A stretch of 13,492 nt of DNA from Pseudomonadota bacterium. GTDB taxonomy: Bacteria > Desulfobacterota > Anaeroferrophillalia > Anaeroferrophillales > Tharpellaceae. Under the pieces are notes generated by a model. The model was not told the origin of the DNA. It worked only from the letters and a program-made list of their open reading frames with translations, and ran no database searches. Positions 7,848-13,492 of this stretch are shown here, piece by piece. The position numbers and the translations under genes are program-made. The stretch spans positions 1-13,492 of the forward strand of contig WFRP01000085.1 of the NCBI GenBank assembly GCA_015486505.1. Reading direction: 5' to 3'. Position 1 is the first letter of the stretch, and each line of letters begins with the position of its first letter.

Positions 7848-8661
7848 CAGGGAAGTGAGGTTTTAAGCGGCGAAAAACCAACGCACCCAAAATTAAAAAA
7901 AAGGCTGTAACCAGCCAGAAATATATCCCCTCCCTTATATCCAACCAAAAAGGTTCGTGATAAATAAAAGCCTGCCGATATCCATTAATAACATAGCACA
8001 TGGGATTGAGGCGCAAAATATTCTGGATATTCACCGGCATGATGTTAAGGTTCCAAATAATCGGAGTCGCCCAGAAAGTTATCTGTAAAAATAGTTGCAC
8101 AATCTGCCCGACATCTCTGACAAAAACATTAATCGCACTTGTCAACCAGCTCAGACCTAACGCCAACATGGTTAAACAAAAATAATAATATACCACCTGA
8201 ATTGACAGGAAAGTAAGAGGCAGGTGATGAAAAAGCAGAAGAGCAATCAGTAAAAACAGGAATATCAGGTGATTGATAAAAGATGAAACAATTTTTACGA
8301 CCGGGAGAATTTGTGAAGGGAAACGAATTTTTTTTATCAGGTGGGGGTTGCCGACGAGCATTACCGTGGATTCGGCCACAATTTCACTAAAGGCAAACCA
8401 GGCGGCCATTCCAGCCGTCAACCAAATTGAAAAAGGTACATCGGCAACCGGTTGGGATTTTAAACCGAAACCGAAAACAAACCAGAAAATACAAATCAGA
8501 GACAAAGGGTGAATAACTGTCCACAATAAACCAATTCTGGAGCCAACATATTTCTGAGCAATATCGCGCTTGGCTAATTCCCAGATCACCTGTCGACTCT
8601 GAACAAGCAGTAAACCAAATTCAATAAAAGCCCGTAACAGACCCTTTATTTTTAAAATCAT
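7837..8661 (-). CDS. wzm: Wzm-type polysaccharide ABC transporter permease
   Basis: This 274-residue integral membrane protein has about six hydrophobic segments after an amphipathic N-terminus. RDIAQKYVGSRIGLLWTVIH (about 32-51) is the conserved pre-membrane stretch of ABC-2 polysaccharide permeases. ITFWATPIIWN and LNPMCYVINGYRQAF, with the late aromatic helices, complete the family pattern. The length is typical. With the Wzt ATPase it forms the inner-membrane exporter for a lipid-linked polysaccharide. ATG at 8661..8659 follows the preceding gene directly (TAGATG), and its end overlaps the ATPase gene, so the set is translationally coupled. Wzm and capsule-exporting permeases (KpsM) share this architecture; the partner's C-terminal domain favours an O-antigen-like role. 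Confidence 0.93.
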   Translation of the reverse strand: MILKIKGLLRAFIEFGLLLVQSRQVIWELAKRDIAQKYVGSRIGLLWTVIHPLSLICIFWFVFGFGLKSQPVADVPFSIWLTAGMAAWFAFSEIVAESTVMLVGNPHLIKKIRFPSQILPVVKIVSSFINHLIFLFLLIALLLFHHLPLTFLSIQVVYYYFCLTMLALGLSWLTSAINVFVRDVGQIVQLFLQITFWATPIIWNLNIMPVNIQNILRLNPMCYVINGYRQAFIYHEPFWLDIREGIYFWLVTAFFLILGALVFRRLKPHFPDVV

Positions 8662-9543
8662 CTATTTGTCAGCAACTTTTGCAAGATTTTTCTGCAATGA
8701 TTGCTCTATGGTTGTCCAATCATTGGAAATCAGGGTAAAATACGAACTTGGTTCTTTAATATCACCATAATCCAAAATAGAATATTTTTTTACTATAGAT
8801 TCATAGGATTCGGCTAATAGCTGTGATTTCCGATTCAGGCCGGTTACCACACATAGACCTGCAGGATAGGCTGGGATCGTAAAGATAGATAGTTCCGGCC
8901 GCACATTTTTTAGGCAAGGAATTATTTTCCAGACATCTCCGCTCCAGAAAATCGTGCTGCGCTGTCGCTCCGATGTCCGCTCATCAAGCGGCAAACAGTC
9001 ATGAATCAGACAGATTGAATCAGGCGCGGCGTACCTTTCCAGATTGATAAAATCCCGCAATACCTGTTCAAAAATATGTAATCCGTCAATAAAGGCAAGA
9101 TCAAAACACCCACCTAAAAGAACTTCCAAATCGTTACCGGCAAAAAAATCATCACTGGGCTCTTCGTATAACTTGACATTTCCAGATAATTTATCGACCT
9201 GAGGAGCCGGATCAACTCCGACAATCCGCACTGAAGCATCAAATAGTTTCAGAACTGAACCTTTTTCCACCCCTATCTCAACATATCTTTCCGGTTTCCG
9301 CAAAGCTATAAGCTTTCTGATTATTTCAATATAGCCATCTCCAGGCAGACTGGCTTTAGCCAAGCCCATATAACTATGAACGTAATCGGCATCAAGTTCC
9401 ACAGCCTGTTGAAAGAAAGTCAGCGCTGTTTGAAAATCTCCGGCATGCAGGCTATTATAGCCCGCCGCACAGATGAACTCGCAACGTTCTCTACAGGCCG
9501 ACTTACTGCCCTGAAAACCCATATCAGTTTTATATTCCGGCAT
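8662..9543 (-). CDS. TPR-containing class I methyltransferase (Methyltransf_24-like)
   Basis: This is a 293-residue protein. Residues about 27-60 (AAGYNSLHAGDFQTALTFFQ and following) form one tetratricopeptide-like helix pair. The core is a class I methyltransferase: YVEIGVEKGSVLKLF (87-101) is motif I, VGVDPAP the ribose-binding strand, and FDLAFIDGLHIFEQVLRDF (147-165) with CLIHDCLP (178-185) is the pattern of the Methyltransf_24 group, where the Asp and His residues sit near the active site. ATG at 9543..9541 has AAGGA four bases upstream. It is separated from the radical SAM gene by 21 nt and abuts the permease gene without a gap. That position next to the exporter makes it a candidate for terminal methylation read by Wzt; this is inference. 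The acceptor is unknown. Confidence 0.83.
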   Translation of the reverse strand: MPEYKTDMGFQGSKSACRERCEFICAAGYNSLHAGDFQTALTFFQQAVELDADYVHSYMGLAKASLPGDGYIEIIRKLIALRKPERYVEIGVEKGSVLKLFDASVRIVGVDPAPQVDKLSGNVKLYEEPSDDFFAGNDLEVLLGGCFDLAFIDGLHIFEQVLRDFINLERYAAPDSICLIHDCLPLDERTSERQRSTIFWSGDVWKIIPCLKNVRPELSIFTIPAYPAGLCVVTGLNRKSQLLAESYESIVKKYSILDYGDIKEPSSYFTLISNDWTTIEQSLQKNLAKVADK

Positions 9544-9564
9544 TACTTCCTTATTTTACCGATT

Positions 9565-10566
9565 TCAGATGCATTTCGAGCTTTTTTGCTTCAACTCACA
9601 TTCCAGAGTAGCACAAACAGCATCAGAATCCTGTTCCGGACCGTAATTATATAAAAATTTACGGCAGGCCCTGTATTTGCAATTATTCCACAAAGTTTCC
9701 AGCTCAGAACTCAAAAGATTACCTAAAGAGAAACTGTCATTACAGGTTGTCACACAGGGAAAAACTTCACCATTCCAGTTAATCACCATTGCATCAAAAG
9801 GCTGCTCACACCAATAGTGCAGTTGCGGATGTAATCTTAAATCACTCAGTGCTATTGGAAAATCACGGTTTCGCCGCCATTTTTCATCCCCACCAACAAT
9901 CCGGGACTCATCTCTTTCCAACCCCCACACTTCCCGCTCTCTATGCAGTGAAGATTTCCAATCCTCATTACCCCAGACATCCATCAGATGAAACTCTATA
10001 GGAACTCCGATTGAATCCGCCATTTCTTGAGCTTTTTCCTGCTCATGTTCGTTGAAAGCATTAAGCAAAAATTTCCACACCAACTCAGGAGTAGCGGAAT
10101 TCAACCTCGCTTTTGTCTGTTGCAGCAGGCGCAGGTTGGCAAGAGCGATTTCCAGACTGCCTCCAATTCGGTAGCGACCGTAACTCTCTTGACTGGCCCC
10201 ATCTATGGAGGCTGAAATAAATGTGAGCCCCGACCGGATTACCTTCTCCGCAGTCAGATCATCAAAGCGATAAGCGGTTAAATTGGAATGGGTTGCACAC
10301 GCAATACCTTGAGATGATGCCAAAGAAGCCATTTCTAAAAAATTTTTATTAAGGAACGGCTCACCATAATTATATAAACTTATGTGTTTTGTATAAGGCG
10401 CAATTTTAGCGAGAATGACTTTAAAATCACCAAGGCTCATAAAACCCCGGGCAAAACCTTCTCGCCGTAATCCGGTTCCACAAAAAGGACAACGTAAATT
10501 GCAGATATTACCCGATTCGATAAAAAATTTTGTCGGTAAAGGGCAGTTATATTCCCTGTCAATCAT
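9565..10566 (-). CDS. Radical SAM enzyme with SPASM-like C-terminus
   Basis: This 333-residue protein has the iron-sulfur motif CNLRCPFC (cysteines 22, 26 and 29), then ISLYNYGEPFL (62-72), containing the GEP SAM-binding element, and SASIDGASQESY. The C-terminal third is cysteine rich (C in HYWCEQPF, VFPCVTTC, YRACRKF, VCATLEC), as expected for SPASM/twitch domains holding auxiliary clusters. I chose ATG at 10566..10564 because it overlaps the stop of the preceding paralogue as TAATG and puts the CxxxCxxC at the usual distance from the N-terminus. An upstream in-frame start at 10650 would overlap that gene by 85 nt. It is a neighbour of sugar enzymes and the exporter, so a sugar or lipid-carrier modification by radical chemistry is possible. 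The chemistry cannot be assigned. Confidence 0.85.
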   Translation of the reverse strand: MIDREYNCPLPTKFFIESGNICNLRCPFCGTGLRREGFARGFMSLGDFKVILAKIAPYTKHISLYNYGEPFLNKNFLEMASLASSQGIACATHSNLTAYRFDDLTAEKVIRSGLTFISASIDGASQESYGRYRIGGSLEIALANLRLLQQTKARLNSATPELVWKFLLNAFNEHEQEKAQEMADSIGVPIEFHLMDVWGNEDWKSSLHREREVWGLERDESRIVGGDEKWRRNRDFPIALSDLRLHPQLHYWCEQPFDAMVINWNGEVFPCVTTCNDSFSLGNLLSSELETLWNNCKYRACRKFLYNYGPEQDSDAVCATLECELKQKSSKCI

Positions 10567-11504
10567 TAGGCCACAGCCTTTATCAAAAGAGTAGTGAAAT
10601 CCGGGGCTGTCACCGTATGGACGCAGTAACTCAGGCCGCTTTCCAGACAAAATTTACACTCATCTTTTATGGTTTTGCCTGAAAAATTCTCACTCTCCAG
10701 ATTAAATAGATTACCACAAGAGTAATCGGGATGATTTTTAGGTAAAAAGCAACAGGTTAAAATTTCAGCGTGTTCATCCAAAACTAAAATGTCATTCTGC
10801 GGACATCTGTAACCTGGAGGCTTTGTCTCAATTTTCTTGGCCATATCCGCCAGGATAATACTCTCAGCCAACGCTCTCATATCATCCGCACTCAACCTGT
10901 TAAGAAGATAATTTTTTGCCTTTTCATAATCGGCAATAAAGGCAAAATAGGGGAAAAAATCGCCATTAACCGCTTTACAGAACTCTTTTGCCGAAACTAT
11001 TTCATCAAGATTAAACTGATAAATATGATAAAATATTTTTACCTTGTTTTGATAACCGACCTTTTTCAGATTATCAACAAACCTGACGATATTGTTCTTT
11101 ATTTTATCAAAATTAAAACCATGCACCCGGTTATAGGAATCCTGGGAAAAACCCGGCAGGGAAAAACTGATTTCCTGTAGATTTTCTATCGTCTTTTGCG
11201 TAAACTCTTTATAAACAGACGCATTGGAACTTAAAGAAAATTTAACCCCCTTCTCATTCACATATTCAATGATTTCGGCAAAATTCGGATGCAGAAACGG
11301 CTCACCCCAATTGTATAAAAAGAGAGCGCTCTGATTATCTATCAGTTTGGTCTCCAAGAGCTTATCAATTGATTTTTTAAAAAAATCTACACTTATAAAA
11401 CCGCCGGATGGTAACCTGCCGGTTCCCGTAACACAAAAAGGACATTTTGCATTACAGACACCGCTTATTTCAAAATAAACCTGTTTAAAGGGGAATTTAA
11501 TCAT
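10566..11504 (-). CDS. Radical SAM enzyme, paralogue of the following gene
   Basis: This is a 312-residue protein with CNAKCPFC (cysteines 17, 21 and 24) and LFLYNWGEPFLHPNF (61-75), the latter very close to YNYGEPFLNKNF of the next gene, so the two are probably old duplicates or members of one family. The C-terminal part has several cysteines (GYRCPQND, ILTCCFLP, YSCGNLF, DECKFCLE, SYCVHT), consistent with auxiliary cluster binding. The protein is visibly richer in Lys, Asn, Phe and Ile than its neighbours, reflecting a more AT-rich gene and perhaps separate acquisition. It starts at ATG 11504..11502 with only a weak ribosome site. Before insertion of the element at 11521..11758 this ATG would have overlapped the end of the CmcI-like gene by 8 nt, so translation was probably coupled. 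The substrate is unknown. Confidence 0.85.
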   Translation of the reverse strand: MIKFPFKQVYFEISGVCNAKCPFCVTGTGRLPSGGFISVDFFKKSIDKLLETKLIDNQSALFLYNWGEPFLHPNFAEIIEYVNEKGVKFSLSSNASVYKEFTQKTIENLQEISFSLPGFSQDSYNRVHGFNFDKIKNNIVRFVDNLKKVGYQNKVKIFYHIYQFNLDEIVSAKEFCKAVNGDFFPYFAFIADYEKAKNYLLNRLSADDMRALAESIILADMAKKIETKPPGYRCPQNDILVLDEHAEILTCCFLPKNHPDYSCGNLFNLESENFSGKTIKDECKFCLESGLSYCVHTVTAPDFTTLLIKAVA

Positions 11505-11520
11505 TATTTGTTTGTATTTT

Positions 11521-11758
11521 GTAACTATTCAGCCGAATCCGGGGTCGGGCGCGGTTTTTCTCCGCTAGGCGTTAAGATTTCTGTTTTTCCTTACGCTCGC
11601 TGCGCCCGCCTTGCAAAACTTACTACGCTCAAACAGTTGCAATGCTAATGGGCTCCCGCTCGCTGGGAAAACAACGAAATCGTTTCCGCAACCGCTTACG
11701 AAAAACCACCCCCGCCCCCTCCAGAAGGTGGGGGGGTAAAATTTGGCTGAATAGTTAC
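11521..11758. mobile_element. 238-bp MITE with IS66-like ends and 8-bp target duplication
   Basis: The left end GTAACTATTCAGCCGAAT (11521..11538) and right end ATTTGGCTGAATAGTTAC (11741..11758) are inverted repeats matching at 17 of 18 positions. Both are flanked directly by TGTATTTT (11513..11520 and 11759..11766), a perfect 8-bp target duplication. Ends beginning GTAA with 8-bp duplications are the known signature of IS66-family elements. No transposase fits in 238 bp, so this is a non-autonomous derivative. The interior has repeated GCTCGCTG-type motifs, a TTGCAA pair (11611..11616 and 11637..11642) and a GC-rich hairpin at 11715..11734 whose minus strand is strongly G-rich. The right end supplies the stop codon TAA (11757..11755) of the CmcI-like gene. 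An autonomous partner is not visible here. Confidence 0.82.
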
Positions 11759-12450
11759 TGTATTTTTTTCAGATAACCATTCGGATTATAGGTCAGTTGA
11801 TAACGTTCACACTGACGGTCTATAATAAAACGCGGATCGGTTTTAATAAACTCTCTGATTGCGGGTAACGGCCCCGGACCACCCATAACATCACCGAGCA
11901 GCGTACCGGGAGCAAACAGATCAACAATCCCGTCCTCAACAATAAAGTAAGAATCTTTGCTGACAAGATCAGCATAGCTGTGTAAATCGGCCAAAACCAT
12001 CGCTTCCGTATGATCGGCATCGTGAATAATCATAACTTTTCCAGCACTGCATTGCCGAAAAACCTGATTGATAATCCCGGCGTCCTGAGTTGAACCGGTT
12101 AATTTGTTAATACGAGGGTGAGTGGCCTTAAATTGCGAGTGATCGATATCAATCGACAACACCCGGCCGGAGCCTATATTTTCTAAAATCTGAGCCAGAT
12201 AGAGAGTACTGCCTCCTTGAAATGAACCCATCTCAACAATCCAGTCAGGTTTTATTTTGACAATAAGTTCCTGATATATCCAAAGATCAAGAACATTTTT
12301 TAAGGTCGGTATCCCCATCCATGACACCTGCTCGAAAACCACCTGACGCTGGTGATAATCAAGCCAGCCGGATAAGCTTAGTTCATTCAAAGAACTGTAT
12401 TCGCTGTCAGACACCAGTTTTTCAGCAGAAAAATTTTTACGCGTATCCAT
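11755..12450 (-). CDS. CmcI-like (cephalosporin hydroxylase family) methyltransferase
   Basis: This is a 231-residue protein. DWIVEMGSFQGGSTLYLAQI (69-88) is the SAM-binding motif with the GGS of the CmcI/rhamnosyl O-methyltransferase family (PF04989). VLSIDIDH (97-104), IIHDADHTEAMVLADLHSYA (141-160) and YFIVEDGIVD (168-177) supply the conserved acidic and histidine residues, where the family often holds a metal ion. Members methylate hydroxyls of sugars, for example on glycolipids, although their historic name mentions a hydroxylase. ATG at 12450..12448 has GGAA four bases upstream and lies 11 nt after the preceding methyltransferase gene. The last codon and stop (CAG TAA) are formed partly by the inserted element; the reconstructed original ended IQTNND, four residues longer. 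The truncation is unlikely to matter for the fold. Confidence 0.86.
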   Translation of the reverse strand: MDTRKNFSAEKLVSDSEYSSLNELSLSGWLDYHQRQVVFEQVSWMGIPTLKNVLDLWIYQELIVKIKPDWIVEMGSFQGGSTLYLAQILENIGSGRVLSIDIDHSQFKATHPRINKLTGSTQDAGIINQVFRQCSAGKVMIIHDADHTEAMVLADLHSYADLVSKDSYFIVEDGIVDLFAPGTLLGDVMGGPGPLPAIREFIKTDPRFIIDRQCERYQLTYNPNGYLKKIQ

Positions 12451-12461
12451 TTTATTCCAGT

Positions 12462-13079
12462 TTAATTCCCGAGATCCTGGTTAGGGGGTAATAATACGAG
12501 ATGAAAATAACGCCGCAATCGCTCGCGCAAACGCCGCCGGAAAGGTTTTGCCCGTTGGCGGGCGACCACGACCGAATCCTGCCAGATACCACTGTCATCC
12601 TGCCAACCGGTCAACTGATGATTCGTATAGACATCCAGTATTTCAAGGCCGGCGTAAGCCATTAAAGCCCGCATACCGTCACGGTAAAAACGCCAGCAAT
12701 CAACTGGATAACGATGCTCGGGACCACTCGATGGGGCAATAATACAGCACAATCCTCCGGGTTTTAACACCCGGCTTATTTCCAGGACTGTCAACCAAAA
12801 AAATTCAATATGTTCAAAAGCTTGTCCGGAGATAATCACATCAACAGAATCACTGGACAGGGTTTGCCAATTATAAGGATTTTCTAAAACTATATCAACG
12901 TTCGGCCCGGCACTGACATCCAGGCCTAAATAACTCCAGGAGGAATGTGCAAAAAGTGGACGGTAAGATCCATTAACATCATAACTGCCAAGATCGGCAA
13001 TCAGTAAGTCCTGATCCTTATATTGCTCCAGAAACTGATCCCGAAAACGGGTCATATTGGTTAAAGAGCTTTCGTGCAT
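12462..13079 (-). CDS. Class I SAM-dependent methyltransferase, first gene of the cluster
   Basis: This is a 205-residue protein. IADLGSYDVNGSYRPLF (27-43) is motif I in the DVNGSYR form, followed by YLGLDVSAGPNVDIVL (50-65), DVIISGQAFEHIEFFWLT (80-97), VLKPGGLCCIIAPSSGPEHR (104-123) and PVDCWRFYRDGMRAL (125-139). These are hallmarks of a Methyltransf_11 subgroup common in polysaccharide loci. Members usually begin with an MHxSS sequence, matching MHESS here and supporting ATG 13079..13077 although the ribosome site is weak. The C-terminus is basic (RRRLRERLRRYF) and could touch the membrane. It leads the operon, about 45 nt after the likely transcription start. The acceptor is probably a sugar of the exported glycan or its terminus, by context only. 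Confidence 0.87.
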   Translation of the reverse strand: MHESSLTNMTRFRDQFLEQYKDQDLLIADLGSYDVNGSYRPLFAHSSWSYLGLDVSAGPNVDIVLENPYNWQTLSSDSVDVIISGQAFEHIEFFWLTVLEISRVLKPGGLCCIIAPSSGPEHRYPVDCWRFYRDGMRALMAYAGLEILDVYTNHQLTGWQDDSGIWQDSVVVARQRAKPFRRRLRERLRRYFHLVLLPPNQDLGN

Positions 13080-13131
13080 CGCAACTCACAGCGGCGTCAA
13101 GACGTTAACATTTCGAAAAAGATGACCGATC

Positions 13132-13159
13132 ATTATAATAAGGCGATCGTACATTACAA
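13132..13159 (-). promoter_or_regulatory. Sigma70-type promoter of the polysaccharide cluster
   Basis: The minus strand holds TTGTAA (13159..13154), a 16-nt spacer and a perfect TATAAT (13137..13132). The match lies in the only free space between the U32 peptidase end (13193) and the first methyltransferase start (13079), giving a leader of roughly 45 nt. Being at the head of the compact gene run, it is the best candidate for the main operon promoter in this window. Confidence 0.6.
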
Positions 13160-13192
13160 AAAAACAGCTACTCGGAAGTTAAAGACAATCTA

Positions 13193-13492
13193 TCAACCTG
13201 TAACCGGTTTGCGCAAAATATTACCGACCTCAAGTCGTCCCCGACAACAAGCCACGGCAACCGTACCGGGATGAGCCGTTTCTATGAGCTCACCATTCTC
13301 GTTCTCCAATGAAACTATTACGCTCATAAAATCCTGCATTGCCGGGGTTATAACTTCGACCTCAGCCCCTGTGGCAAGCCGGTCTTTAATGCTGAGCCGC
13401 ACCCGACAGACACCAGTTTCACTAAAATCATCGAAAACTTCCTGAACCAGAGCACAAAAATGATAGCTACGAATATAAGCTGAGCTTTCCAG
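13193..13492 (-). CDS. U32-family peptidase, C-terminal part (cut by window edge)
   Basis: One open frame runs from the right window edge to TGA at 13195..13193, giving 99 residues. The string CRVRLSIKDRLATGAEVEV, then ITPAMQDF, ENENGELIETAHPG and a closing GRLEVGNILRKP resembles the small beta-barrel C-terminal domain of U32 peptidases. There, a hydrophobic strand leads to a G-D-x-x-E-V-x-x-P turn and the chain ends near LxRK. U32 proteins include collagenase-like proteases and the tRNA hydroxylation factors TrhP/YegQ. The catalytic part lies outside the window. A separate promoter lies between it and the next gene, so it probably belongs to a different transcription unit. The family call comes from motif recognition on a short fragment. 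Confidence 0.65.
   Translation of the reverse strand: MESSAYIRSYHFCALVQEVFDDFSETGVCRVRLSIKDRLATGAEVEVITPAMQDFMSVIVSLENENGELIETAHPGTVAVACCRGRLEVGNILRKPVTG

Noticed and set aside
9565..11504. A peptide (RiPP) biosynthesis system built on the two radical SAM enzymes
   Set aside because: No small precursor gene, leader-peptide binding domain or dedicated peptidase is visible nearby, and all neighbours are glycan enzymes. The U32 peptidase at the right edge lies behind its own boundary and promoter.
1..13492. CRISPR array, tRNA, rRNA or phage attachment site
   Set aside because: No regularly spaced repeats, no tRNA-like cloverleaf and no rRNA-like sequence were seen. The only repeats are the two miniature elements.

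Overview
The window is a dense run of genes, all on the minus strand, that reads as the export and decoration part of an O-antigen (or related lipid-linked polysaccharide) locus of a Gram-negative bacterium. The key evidence is a Wzm-type ABC permease (7837..8661) next to a Wzt-type ATPase with a C-terminal glycan-binding domain (6501..7847). Around them lie glycosyltransferases, five methyltransferase domains and two radical SAM enzymes. A desulfobacterial/deltaproteobacterial host is my guess from general protein flavour, moderate GC and the repeat types; it is not shown by any marker gene.

Layout in transcription order (right to left). 13492..13193 is the C-terminal end of a U32-family peptidase and is probably not part of the locus. 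A good sigma70-like promoter follows at 13159..13132. The cluster then reads: SAM methyltransferase (13079..12462); CmcI-like methyltransferase (12450..11755); a 238-bp miniature transposable element (11758..11521); two consecutive radical SAM/SPASM enzymes (11504..10566 and 10566..9565); TPR-plus-methyltransferase protein (9543..8662); Wzm (8661..7837); Wzt (7847..6501); family 2 glycosyltransferase with a coiled-coil tail (6504..5308). After a short gap with a possible secondary promoter come a large membrane GT-C-like protein (about 5209..2975), a decayed GT4 C-terminus (2974..2774), a methyltransferase-GT2 fusion (2738..1308) and a methyltransferase (1305..535). A second miniature element (535..282) and a family 2 glycosyltransferase with a TTG start that runs off the left edge (259..1) complete the window.

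How it may work: cytoplasmic glycosyltransferases build a chain on a lipid carrier. Methyltransferases and possibly the radical SAM pair modify sugars. The C-terminal domain of Wzt may read a modified non-reducing end before Wzm exports the chain. The membrane GT-C-like protein could add a residue on the periplasmic side. Junctions are very tight (ATGA, TAATG, TAGATG, short overlaps), so this was one compact operon.

The least expected finding is that both larger intergenic gaps are recent-looking miniature transposable elements. The one at 11521..11758 has 18-bp terminal inverted repeats starting GTAA and a perfect 8-bp target duplication, the hallmark of IS66-family ends. Removing it in silico restores an 8-nt overlap between the two flanking genes and shows that the element now supplies the stop codon of the upstream gene. 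The unannotated gap at 2739..2974 holds a glycosyltransferase relic, so the locus has lost at least one sugar-adding gene.
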